From Pseudomonas sp. GM78 (GTDB taxonomy: Bacteria; Pseudomonadota; Gammaproteobacteria; Pseudomonadales; Pseudomonadaceae), in contig NZ_AKJF01000137.1 in the NCBI RefSeq assembly GCF_000282475.1, positions 1 through 57,542 of the forward strand: DNA of 57,542 nt. Direction: 5' to 3'. Below, piece after piece: positions 26,088-34,098 of the stretch. The first letter of the stretch is position 1; every line of letters begins with the position of its first letter. Both the position numbers and the translations under genes were made by a program. The notes below the pieces were generated by a model. That model was given only the letters and a program-made list of their open reading frames with translations, was not told where the DNA came from and did not search any database.

Positions 26088-27413
26088 ATGACCAAAAGAC
26101 AACTCAAACTGGGCGCCCTGACAATGGGCTGTGGTGGGCCAGGCCGCCATAACCTGTGGCTTGATCCGAAGTTGCCAGCCGACGCCAGCGTCAATGTCGA
26201 CTGGTACATCGACATTGCGCGCCAGGCCGAGTCGGCACTGTTCGACTTGATGTTTATCGTCGACAGCCAGTTCATCACACCCGGGTCGCCGTCCCACTAC
26301 CTCAATCGCCTGGAGCCACTGACGCTGCTGTCAGCGATTGCCGTGAGCACTCGACATATAGGTTTGGTCGGTACGCTGACGACTTCCTACAACTCTCCCT
26401 ATAACGTAGCGCGGCGCTTGGCCTCACTCGACCTGATCAGCAAAGGCCGTGCGGGCTGGAACGTCGTCACCAGTGGAGATGCCGGCACCGCCGGCAATTA
26501 CAGTCGCGACGAGCATTACGATTACGACACCCGTTACGGCAGGGCGGCCGAACACGTCCAGGTTGTCCAGGGCCTGTGGAACTCTTATGAAGAGGATGCG
26601 TTCGTGCGCGACAGGGCGACGGGCCAGTTTCTCGACCCAGGCAAACTGCACAGTCTGAATCACAAGGGTGAACACTTCTCCGTGGTCGGCCCGCTGAACA
26701 TTCAACGCTCTCATCAAGGCCAGCCGGTGATCTTCCAGGCCGGCGATTCGGAGCAAGGCCGGGATCTCGGCGCGGCCACTGCAGATGTGGTCTTCACCCA
26801 TGCCGCCAGCATCGAACAGGGCCAGGCTTTCTACCGCGATATCAAGGGCAGGGCAGAGCGACTTGGCCGCGATCCTGAGCAATTACTGGTAATGCCCGGT
26901 GCCGAAATCCATGTGGGTGACACCGATGAGCATGCGCGTGAAATCGAGCAGTATTACCATCAGGCCGACCATAGCTTTGAACTCGCACTGAAGGAATTTG
27001 GCCGCAACTTCGGTTGGCATGACTTCAGCCAGTACGACCTCGATGCGCCGTTCCCCCAGGAGAGTCTGGAGTCTGCACGCAGCAGCTTTTTCACCGCAGC
27101 CAAACGTATCGCCGATCAGGCACGTGAGAAAGGTTTCACGTTGCGCCAGGCCGTAGAGTTTGGCCGACAGCTGCGTCCGGGTGCCTTCGTCGGAACGGCT
27201 GATACTGTTGCGCAGAAGATGGCTGACTGGTTCGAAGCCCGAGCGGTGGATGGTTTCAACATCTACATCGGGCACCCGGAGCAGTTCAACCGCTTTACAA
27301 GCGAGGTCATACCGCTGTTGCAAGAGCGGGGTGTATACCGCAGGGCGTATGAAGGGACTACCTTGCGTGAAAGCCTGGGTTTGGAGATTCCTCGATTCCG
27401 GCGCAAAAGGTAG
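26088..27413 (+). CDS. LLM-class FMN-dependent monooxygenase (NtaA/SnaA/DszA family)
   Basis: A 441-residue flavin-dependent monooxygenase of the bacterial luciferase-like superfamily. Hallmarks are PGRHNLWLDPKLP near the start, GRAGWNVVTSGDAGTAGNYS, EHYDYDTRYGRAAEHVQVVQ and VIFQAGDSEQGRDLGA. It needs reduced FMN from a separate reductase, which is not encoded nearby. Family members cleave C-S or C-N bonds of sulfones, sulfides or nitrilotriacetate. ATG follows AAGGAA. It is co-directional with the SsuA-like gene, so a sulfur-scavenging role is inferred. Confidence 0.9.
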   Translation: MTKRQLKLGALTMGCGGPGRHNLWLDPKLPADASVNVDWYIDIARQAESALFDLMFIVDSQFITPGSPSHYLNRLEPLTLLSAIAVSTRHIGLVGTLTTSYNSPYNVARRLASLDLISKGRAGWNVVTSGDAGTAGNYSRDEHYDYDTRYGRAAEHVQVVQGLWNSYEEDAFVRDRATGQFLDPGKLHSLNHKGEHFSVVGPLNIQRSHQGQPVIFQAGDSEQGRDLGAATADVVFTHAASIEQGQAFYRDIKGRAERLGRDPEQLLVMPGAEIHVGDTDEHAREIEQYYHQADHSFELALKEFGRNFGWHDFSQYDLDAPFPQESLESARSSFFTAAKRIADQAREKGFTLRQAVEFGRQLRPGAFVGTADTVAQKMADWFEARAVDGFNIYIGHPEQFNRFTSEVIPLLQERGVYRRAYEGTTLRESLGLEIPRFRRKR

Positions 27414-27434
27414 TCACACCGAAGAGCAGCTTCC

Positions 27435-27662
27435 TTATTTGTCCTTGGAGCTGATGTGCTGTTCGCTACCCCAGGCCTCAGTGAGCTCGTCTATTCGATC
27501 TGCGATTTGAGCCTTTTTTGACAGGACCAGGCATCGCGTGTTGCCGACAAATTCTTCAATCATGTAAACAGCGTCGCCGACATCCAGCTCCAGCTCCTGC
27601 AACGCTTCATCAGGAATCCGGATTGCACCGTCACCATCCCATTCTTCGATGATGATTTTCAT
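27435..27662 (-). CDS. AbrB/MazE-like small DNA-binding protein
   Basis: A 75-residue protein with an AbrB/SpoVT swapped-hairpin look: MKIIIEEWDGDGAIRIPDEALQEL-type opening and LELDVGDAVYMIEEF. The same fold serves MazE-type antitoxins and small transition-state regulators. I see no toxin gene beside it, so it is either an orphan antitoxin-like protein or a small regulator. The start at ATG 27662 is set by the fold; its ribosome site is poor (GCCCCCT). Confidence 0.7.
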   Translation of the reverse strand: MKIIIEEWDGDGAIRIPDEALQELELDVGDAVYMIEEFVGNTRCLVLSKKAQIADRIDELTEAWGSEQHISSKDK

Positions 27663-27741
27663 AGGGGGCTTTCTCACAGGGGGTCTCCTCATTTCAGGTA
27701 TCGGCCCCGGTTTCGCGAGGCCGACTTTCAACAGGCAGCAA

Positions 27742-28716
27742 CTACTTGCAGTTGCCTGCCTTTCGATATCCTGCAGCCTGGGCCTCGGATTCCGAGGTGA
27801 AGGATATCTGGTTTTTTTCAGACACCTGACCATACCCAGGGCACCCTGTGGACAGGTGGTAGACCTGGCTTTTCCGGTTACCCACGATCGAACCCACTGC
27901 GGCTGCGCTCGCTGCACTCGCAAGGGTTGGCTGGACTGCTGCCCGTGGAGGGTTGACTGGAACGGCGCTCACCACCCCCTCACCAACGGCCTTGTATCCT
28001 TGCGACCAATGACGCTCGCCCGTTACAAACGGATTGGAGTGCCCCATGATTGCGGCAATGCGACGATCGCGCTCTTTTTCCCACGACGAAACCGGGTACT
28101 GCTTGTCCCAGGCCATCAGTAGCTGTTGCTGCTGACGTGACATGCTCAGTTTGTATCGGTCGAACATGTAGAAGGTTGTCCTTGCGACCAGCCCCTTGAC
28201 TTCGTCGCGCGGTTCCGCAGCACGTTGGTCGAAATCAACCCGCGTCTTGCATTGCCCATACTGCGGCGCTATTCCGGAGGCCATGCCGTAGTTGAAATTA
28301 CTGCGGTCGCCGTTCACCTCCCCAACAGAGGGGTAGAGGTTGAACAGGTCTGCCTCCATGGCTCGAAACACAGGATCATCGTCCACACAGTGCTCGCGCC
28401 CCCCGTTCTTCCAGCATTGGCGTTGGTTACCGAACGTCCAGGCTGGAACGATGTGTTCCCACTCGGTCCGTTCCGCGCGATTCTCTTGTTTCCTGGCCTT
28501 GAGACCGCATGACTCGGCATCGATACGGCCACCGGACTTACCTACCCACGTCCATTTGCAGCCGCAATACAGCTCGCCCATGGGGCTGTTCGCCTGGTCG
28601 AGGTAGATCTTCTGTTTTGCGATGACCTTGGCTTCGGAAAAGGTCGATGGAGGGCTTGAAAAGGCGGGGGTAATGACCGAGAGCGACAGCGCTACTATGG
28701 CGAGCAGTTTTTTCAT
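27742..28716 (-). CDS. secreted endonuclease I-type nuclease with C-terminal Ada-like zinc motif
   Basis: A 324-residue exported nuclease. Residues 1-20 are a signal peptide (MKKLLAIVALSLSVITPAFS). The endonuclease I domain (about 25-225) has the EWEHIVPAW motif with catalytic His88 and FNLYPSVGEVNGDRSNFNYG, as in EndA/Vvn/Dns nucleases. A low-complexity Ala/Pro linker then leads to VYHLSTGCPGYG near the C terminus, closing AAGYRKAGNCK, which resembles the Cys-rich metal-binding domain at the N terminus of Ada. Expected to degrade extracellular or periplasmic DNA. I start at ATG 28716. Confidence 0.88.
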   Translation of the reverse strand: MKKLLAIVALSLSVITPAFSSPPSTFSEAKVIAKQKIYLDQANSPMGELYCGCKWTWVGKSGGRIDAESCGLKARKQENRAERTEWEHIVPAWTFGNQRQCWKNGGREHCVDDDPVFRAMEADLFNLYPSVGEVNGDRSNFNYGMASGIAPQYGQCKTRVDFDQRAAEPRDEVKGLVARTTFYMFDRYKLSMSRQQQQLLMAWDKQYPVSSWEKERDRRIAAIMGHSNPFVTGERHWSQGYKAVGEGVVSAVPVNPPRAAVQPTLASAASAAAVGSIVGNRKSQVYHLSTGCPGYGQVSEKNQISFTSESEAQAAGYRKAGNCK

Positions 28717-28794
28717 TGGACAGCTTAAGCAGTTGAAAGGAAACGCATTATACGCACGACTCGATGGCGTTCGATGAAGAACGAGAGGGCCAGG

Positions 28795-28822
28795 ATGGCG
28801 CCCAGCCACGGCTGGGCGCCAT
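28795..28822. terminator. strong hairpin after the flavin monooxygenase gene
   Basis: ATGGCGCCCAGCC and GGCTGGGCGCCAT form a near-continuous 13-bp stem with the centre opened as a small loop, five bases past the monooxygenase stop codon. No long T-run follows on the minus strand. Confidence 0.65.
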
Positions 28823-28827
28823 TTGAC

Positions 28828-30651
28828 TCAGCCTGTGTGATGACTCTTGGCCAGGCCGTAGACGGACGTGCTGATCCCTTCGAAACGCGCTTTCAACTGC
28901 AGCGCCAGGTACAGCGAATAATGCCGTGACTGGTGCAGGTTGCCACCGTGGAACCAGAGGTTCTGCTGCTGGGTTGGCTTCCACATGTTGCGCAGTTCGC
29001 CCTCGTAGGGGCCAGGGTCATTCGTGGTTCCAGAACCCAGGCCCCAGCAGCGGCCGACCTTGTCAGCCACTTCCTGGGAAATCAGCTTCGCAGCCCACCC
29101 ATTCATTGAGCCATAGCCCGTGGCGTAGACGATCAGGTCTGCCGGTAGCCGGCTGCCATCGTTGAGTACGACGGCATCCGCTTCGATGCGCTCGACACCC
29201 AGGCCAGGCGCGCTCTTGAGCTTGATGGTGCCATTGGCGATCAGTTCAGAGGCGCCGACGTCGATGTAGTAACCCGAACCACGGCGTACGTACTTCATGA
29301 ACAGGCCAGACTCGTCGTCACCGAAATCGAGCATGAAGCCGGCCTTGGCCAAGCGTTCGTAGAAGTCCTTGTCACGCTCCTTGATCGCGTCAAAGACGGG
29401 TTGATGAAAGCTTGGCATCACCTTGTAGGGGATCGAGGCGAACAGCATGTCAGCCTTGTCCGTGGTCAACCCCGTCTCCAGGGCGTCTTCAGAGTAGAGC
29501 CCGCCGAAGACCAGTTCCATCAAACTGTCGGAACGCACGATGTGGGTGCTGGAGCGTTGCACCATGGTCACCTCGGCGCCGTTCTCCACCAGGTCGGCGC
29601 AGATGTCGTGAGCCGAATTGTTCGCACCGATGACCACCGCGCGCTTGCCGCTCCAGGCGTCTCCGCCGGGATGGCGGCTGGAATGGTGCTGCTGGCCTTT
29701 GAAAACCTCGGCACCTGGATAAACCGGAACATTGGGTACGCCAGACATGCCGGTGGCGAGGATCAACTGGGCAGGCTGTAACGTCACACGCTCGCCATCG
29801 CGCTGCACTTCAACCTTCCAGGTGCCACTTTGCTCGTCAAAACTGGCGCTCACGCACTCTGTACGCGGCCAATAATTGAGCTCCATGACTTTGGTGTACA
29901 TTTCCAGCCAGTCGCCAATCTGGTCCTTTGGGGTGAAGACCGGCCAGTGATCGGGGAAGGGCAGGTAAGGCATGTGGTCGTACCAGACGGGGTCGTGCAG
30001 GCACAGCGACTTGTAGCGACCGCGCCACTGATCGCCAGGCCGATCAGCCTTGTCGACGATCAGGGTTGGTACGCCCAGTCGCTTGAGCCGCGCCGCTAGC
30101 CCCAGCCCGCCCTGGCCGCCGCCCACGATCAGGCAGTAAGGTTGGGTGATGAAGCCTAGCGCAGCTTCTTCATCGCGACGGCGCTCCAGCCAGTTGCGTT
30201 TGTCGGCATGGGCGTGACCATGGCTGGCACCCATTGGACGACGGCGGCCGCTAGGTTCTTCATAACCTTTGAGCTCGCGCATGGTCGTCAGCAGCGTCCA
30301 GCACAGGCCGTCCTTCAGGCGCACGTAGCCTTTACCTCGCGCCGCATCGGTTTCCAGGCTGATCCAGCCTTCGAGCACACCGTTATTCAGCGCCGCCTCA
30401 CCTTCCACTTTCCATCGCCCGGGACGCGTCTGCTCAAGGCGTGTTTCGAGCATGTCGCGGATGGCAGGCTTGCCTTCCAGGGTCACCAGGTTCCAGCTGA
30501 ACAGTAGCAGGTCACGCCAGTGACACTCGTCGGCAAACAGTTCCAGCGTGCCGTCCAGATCACGTTGGGCGAGGCGCTCGCCGAGGGTTTCGACCCAGGC
30601 CGCGAGCTGAGCAGTGGGCGTGTGCAGAGGTGTTTCAACAGCGATGTTCAT
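28828..30651 (-). CDS. flavin-containing monooxygenase with NTF2-like N-terminal domain
   Basis: A 607-residue FAD/NADPH oxidoreductase. Residues 1-150 look like an NTF2/SnoaL domain (ERLAQRDLDGTLELFADECHW); the rest is a flavin monooxygenase with the FAD motif GGGQGG (177-182), an FMO-like FKGQQHHSSRHPGG and the NADPH motif VVIGANNSAHD, plus a closing ATGYGSMNG segment. It could be an N-, S- or Baeyer-Villiger-type oxygenase; the substrate is not evident. ATG 30651 follows GGAGATGCCCC. A sigma-54 promoter lies just upstream and a sigma-54 activator gene is divergent, so inducible expression is very likely. Confidence 0.88.
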   Translation of the reverse strand: MNIAVETPLHTPTAQLAAWVETLGERLAQRDLDGTLELFADECHWRDLLLFSWNLVTLEGKPAIRDMLETRLEQTRPGRWKVEGEAALNNGVLEGWISLETDAARGKGYVRLKDGLCWTLLTTMRELKGYEEPSGRRRPMGASHGHAHADKRNWLERRRDEEAALGFITQPYCLIVGGGQGGLGLAARLKRLGVPTLIVDKADRPGDQWRGRYKSLCLHDPVWYDHMPYLPFPDHWPVFTPKDQIGDWLEMYTKVMELNYWPRTECVSASFDEQSGTWKVEVQRDGERVTLQPAQLILATGMSGVPNVPVYPGAEVFKGQQHHSSRHPGGDAWSGKRAVVIGANNSAHDICADLVENGAEVTMVQRSSTHIVRSDSLMELVFGGLYSEDALETGLTTDKADMLFASIPYKVMPSFHQPVFDAIKERDKDFYERLAKAGFMLDFGDDESGLFMKYVRRGSGYYIDVGASELIANGTIKLKSAPGLGVERIEADAVVLNDGSRLPADLIVYATGYGSMNGWAAKLISQEVADKVGRCWGLGSGTTNDPGPYEGELRNMWKPTQQQNLWFHGGNLHQSRHYSLYLALQLKARFEGISTSVYGLAKSHHTG

Positions 30652-30693
30652 GGGGCATCTCCGATCTTGTTGTTTTTGTACGACTTGCATTAG

Positions 30694-30709
30694 AGCAAGG
30701 CCCGGGCCA
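30694..30709 (-). promoter_or_regulatory. sigma-54 promoter for the flavin monooxygenase gene
   Basis: On the minus strand TGGCCCG-GGCC-TTGCT matches the RpoN consensus (TGGCACG-N4-TTGCW) with exact -24/-12 spacing and one mismatch in the -24 box. Transcription would start near 30684, giving an RNA leader of about 30 bases to the ATG at 30651. Confidence 0.75.
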
Positions 30710-30773
30710 TCTTCATGAAAGCCTCGTTGCAGAGCGGCTGGCGCAGTATTGGGCAGGCTTTGATGCGGATCTA

Positions 30774-30811
30774 TGTCACGAATCCGGGAATGGGGGGTGA
30801 CAGAGTGTCAC
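30774..30811. promoter_or_regulatory. enhancer-like repeats for the sigma-54 activator
   Basis: A perfect palindrome GTGACA-GAG-TGTCAC lies at 30797-30811, with a further TGTCAC half-site at 30774-30779. They are about 70-110 bp upstream of the -24/-12 element, where upstream activator sites for sigma-54 regulators usually sit. The binding protein is inferred to be the divergent activator. Confidence 0.6.
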
Positions 30812-30894
30812 TCGGTGCAAAAAACGCTCGTTGCCGTCTTTTCATATAAGCTGCAAGCAGCCCCGTGTCCTGACCGTAACGGAGAACAAGAACA

Positions 30895-32784
30895 ATGAAG
30901 CCGGCCTTGATCAACGCCCATGCACAGCAGGTGCTACAAGCCGTGCAGGGCACCATCGCCAGCCACAGCCCTACCGCTGACCTGGCCATCACACGATCCT
31001 GGCGCCGGTGCCTGGATCAGTATCAGCTCGATCCGGCCAGCCGCCGCGCACCTAATGTGGTTGAACAAGCACGCTTGCAGGATCACCGCGGGCCACTGGA
31101 ACACATCATCGCTGTGGCGCATTGGCAGATGGGCAATTTGCACCAGCAACTCGGTCGTGACGGCCACGTGGTGCTACTCACCGATGCGCGCGGTGTGGCG
31201 ATCGACAGTGTGTTCAACGAATCCGAACGCGCGGAGTTCCAGCGTTCCGGGCTGTGGCTCGGCTCGGTATGGAGCGAGGATTGTGAGGGCACCAACGGTG
31301 TCGGCACCTGCCTGGTCGAGCGACAGCACGTAACCATCCGCCGTGATGAGCATTTTCGAGGCAAGCACGTCGGCCTGACTTGTTCGGCGAGCCCGATATT
31401 CGATGCGCGTGGAGAGTTGCTGGCCGTGCTCAACCTCTCCTCGGTGAGGGATGACCACAGTCTTCAGCAACACTTCCAGGCCATGGCATTGACCAACCTG
31501 TCAGCCCGGTTGATCGAGAGCTGTTTTTTCCTGGGGCAGGATCCGCAGCGATACTTGCTGCGCTTCCACCCTGAGTCGGGCTTCGTTGGCTTGTTGGGTG
31601 AAGGTCTGCTCAGTTTCGACGAGAGTGCCCGTATCTGTTCAATCAATCAGGCTGCGCTGGACCTGCTGGGCCTCAGCCGTGACCAGGTGATTGGGCAATC
31701 GCTGACGATGCTGCTGGAAACACCTATCGACCAGGTGATGAGTCAGGCCAGCGCCCAGCCGAGTGTCTGTTGGCCCATGCGGCTGGTGGACGGGCGCCTG
31801 CTCTACGGACAGCTGCGCGAACCCGTGCACCAGGCGCCCTTGATCATTCCCCCAACGCCCATCATCAACGACGTGCACGTGTGCCTGGAAGATCCGCGCC
31901 TGCAACGCGGTTTTGCTCGCGCATTGCGTGTTCTGGAGCGTGACGTTCCGGTGTTTCTACAGGGCGAAACCGGTACCGGCAAAGAAGCGTTTGCGGCGGC
32001 GCTGCACCGCGCCAGCGCCAGGGCGGGCCAGCCGTTTGTGGCAATCAATTGCGCAGCCATTCCAGAGACGCTGATCGAGAGCGAACTGTTCGGTTATCGC
32101 GGCGGCAGCTTCACCGGCGCACGCAAGGACGGGATGATCGGCAAGCTCGAGCAGGCCCATGGCGGCATTCTGTTTCTCGATGAAATCGCCGATATGCCAC
32201 TGGCGCTGCAGACTCGCCTGCTGCGTGTGCTGGAGGAACGTCAAGTGGTGCCGCTGGGTGGCGCGACGGCTCGTCCCCTCGACGTACGACTTGTCAGTGC
32301 CAGCCACCAGGATCTGCACGCCTGTGTAGCCGAAGGGCGCTTTCGTGAAGATCTGTTTTATCGCATTGCCGGGTTTACCGTGCAGCTCCCGCCATTGCGC
32401 GAACGATCAGACAAGGGCCGTTTGCTCGACCTCCTGCTGCGCGAAGAATCAAAAGGTACAAGGATTCGACTGGAGGCGGGCGTCAGGGAGCGCTTGCTGA
32501 AGCAACCGTGGCCGGGCAATGTCCGGCAGCTGCGTACGTGCCTCCGCACGCTGGTAGCGTTGTCGTTGGAGGGGCGTGTCACTCTGGACGACCTGGCGGA
32601 GTTGCTGCCGGCAGCGTCAGTTGCGTTGGCCGAAAATCCGCTGGGGGTATCCGAACGGCAGACGCTGCTGACGTTGATTGAGGCGGAACATTGGCATATC
32701 GCTCGTGTTGCCGCGCGCCTGGGGATCAGCCGAAATACGCTTTATCGCAAACTGCGTCATCACGGTATTTCGCGACCTGGTTGA
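30895..32784 (+). CDS. sigma-54-dependent activator, AcoR-like (GAF-AAA+-Fis HTH)
   Basis: A 629-residue enhancer-binding protein. N-terminal GAF-like sensor (LLTDARGVAIDS, NGVGTCLVERQHVTIRRDEH) to about residue 220, a PAS-like segment (about 225-300, LLSFDESARICSINQAALDLLG), then the AAA+ domain with Walker A GETGTGKE (357-364), the sigma-54 contact loop as GSFTGA (404-409, usual form GAFTGA) and Walker B ILFLDE, and a Fis-type HTH at the C terminus (RVAARLGISRNTLYRKLRHHG). ATG is preceded by GGAGAACAAGAAC. It faces the flavin monooxygenase gene, its probable target. The AcoR branch responds to small organic molecules such as ketones, alcohols or acetoin. Confidence 0.93.
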   Translation: MKPALINAHAQQVLQAVQGTIASHSPTADLAITRSWRRCLDQYQLDPASRRAPNVVEQARLQDHRGPLEHIIAVAHWQMGNLHQQLGRDGHVVLLTDARGVAIDSVFNESERAEFQRSGLWLGSVWSEDCEGTNGVGTCLVERQHVTIRRDEHFRGKHVGLTCSASPIFDARGELLAVLNLSSVRDDHSLQQHFQAMALTNLSARLIESCFFLGQDPQRYLLRFHPESGFVGLLGEGLLSFDESARICSINQAALDLLGLSRDQVIGQSLTMLLETPIDQVMSQASAQPSVCWPMRLVDGRLLYGQLREPVHQAPLIIPPTPIINDVHVCLEDPRLQRGFARALRVLERDVPVFLQGETGTGKEAFAAALHRASARAGQPFVAINCAAIPETLIESELFGYRGGSFTGARKDGMIGKLEQAHGGILFLDEIADMPLALQTRLLRVLEERQVVPLGGATARPLDVRLVSASHQDLHACVAEGRFREDLFYRIAGFTVQLPPLRERSDKGRLLDLLLREESKGTRIRLEAGVRERLLKQPWPGNVRQLRTCLRTLVALSLEGRVTLDDLAELLPAASVALAENPLGVSERQTLLTLIEAEHWHIARVAARLGISRNTLYRKLRHHGISRPG

Positions 32785-33004
32785 ATGCAGGATGACATCG
32801 TCGCGCTCCCTGCCTCTGTGGACTTGAACTGAGGCGATGGAGGTCGAGCAGGAGAGGGCGCTGATGCTGGAAGCAACCTTGGATCCGCGATGTTAGAGTG
32901 TTCGTCAGTTCATAAGAACCCTCTACTCGATTCGCATAGTCGCACCAAGCGGTTCCAGCGAACGAACCGGGCAAAAAAACCGTATATCAATCGTTATGTG
33001 AAGA

Positions 33005-33619
33005 ATGAATCGTCCGCTGTTTGTTTCTCTGGATGGGCCCAAGGGAGCCGGCAAAACCACGCTGTTGGAGGCCGTTACGAAAGCACTGAGGGCCGACAAC
33101 CAAAAGGTGATCCGACTTTGCGAGAGAAAAAGCGATCCCTTCAGGGGTGAAACAATGGCCCTCGTTAACAAATTCGTCAGAAATCCCTCCCGGGATCTGG
33201 AGTTGGAGGTTTGTGAGCGCTTTGCTGATAGCCGTGCCTGGATTTCCCACAACGTGCTGGCTAAACAGCCACCAGGCAGCATCATCTTGATCGATCGCTG
33301 GTACCCATCTGATGCCGCGTTTCGCCGGATAGTCCCGTTTGCAGAGATTCTACAGTTGAACATTCATCGGAACGTGCGAGTGCCAGACTTGCATGTCGGG
33401 GTTGTCACCAACCCTGAAGTTTCATGGGCAAGGGCAGCGGCTCGACGGCGTGGGCTGAGCAGTACTGTGATCCATAAGCTGGAAGAACATGTCGCTTGTA
33501 CCAAGGCGTTCGAGCGTGCGATTGCAGATCACGACTGGGTTTTATGCCGTAATGAAGGAACGATTGAAGACGCAACGATGCAGGTGATTTCGCAGATCTA
33601 TAGAGTCCTTGATGGGTAG
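33005..33619 (+). CDS. thymidylate kinase-like P-loop kinase
   Basis: A 204-residue nucleoside-monophosphate-kinase-fold protein: Walker A DGPKGAGKTT (10-19), an ERFADSRAW helix in the usual nucleotide-binding place, and DRWYPSDAAFR corresponding to the DR(Y/W) motif of dTMP kinases. It differs from housekeeping Tmk in wording and lies alone at the left end of an accessory block, so it is probably a paralogue of unknown target. The ribosome site is weak (GTGAAG one base before ATG). Codon use is less GC-biased than its left neighbours. Confidence 0.75.
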   Translation: MNRPLFVSLDGPKGAGKTTLLEAVTKALRADNQKVIRLCERKSDPFRGETMALVNKFVRNPSRDLELEVCERFADSRAWISHNVLAKQPPGSIILIDRWYPSDAAFRRIVPFAEILQLNIHRNVRVPDLHVGVVTNPEVSWARAAARRRGLSSTVIHKLEEHVACTKAFERAIADHDWVLCRNEGTIEDATMQVISQIYRVLDG

Positions 33620-33694
33620 CCTACGATTAAAGGTCGATGTTGCTCGTCTAGACACGTGTTCAGTTGCATCCGGGCTAGCTGATTGATACCGCTG

Positions 33695-33925
33695 TCATTC
33701 CGGGGCTTCCTCGACAAGATTGCGAAACACCTTGCCTTCTTTTTCGAACTCCCGCTGCACACCGGTCACCGCGTCACTCAGGCGGATCGACCGGCGACTT
33801 GCCGCGATCGCTTCGATTGCGGCGAACTGGACCACGTTGACGATGGTGCCGCCGGACAGTTCGAAGCGGGCGAGGAGGCTCGCGAGGTGATTACGGCGGT
33901 CCTGCTCCGGAAACGACTCGACTTA
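33695..33925 (-). pseudogene. C-terminal remnant of an AAA+ ATPase gene
   Basis: Read leftward, this stretch gives SFPEQDRRNHLASLLARF, then ELSGGTIVNVVQFAAIEA, then DAVTGVQREFEKEGKVF and a TGA at 33697-33695. This is the lid and C-terminal helix pattern of an AAA+ ATPase. Upstream of about 33925 the likeness stops, and there is no start codon or Walker region, so only about 75 residues of a several-hundred-residue protein remain. It marks a rearrangement at the left end of the island. Confidence 0.65.
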
Positions 33926-34098
33926 CCTCAAATGAGAACGCCCACCTTACCGCGACCAGATACTGGACTTCTTGGGATCGCTATCTATGCTGATAGAGGT
34001 CAATGGGCTTGTAGTCCATGTCACTTAGTAGTCAGGTGATTTGCGAAAGCCTCTGCAAAGGATCGATACTTAATCTTTAGGCTGAGAGGGCCTTTAGC
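33926..34098. other. non-coding gap left of the lectin gene
   Basis: Base composition becomes AT-richer here. No gene, hairpin or clear promoter could be identified, although the lectin gene promoter should lie within it; AGGG and GAGAGGG stretches before ATG 34099 may serve as its ribosome site. Confidence 0.4.

Noticed and set aside
27435-27662. Toxin-antitoxin module at the AbrB/MazE-like gene
   Set aside because: No toxin-like frame lies on either side; neighbours are a monooxygenase and a secreted nuclease.
33683-34039. 118-codon rightward open frame left of the lectin gene
   Set aside because: The opposite strand here reads as an AAA+ C-terminal remnant, and the rightward translation has no family sense or ribosome site.
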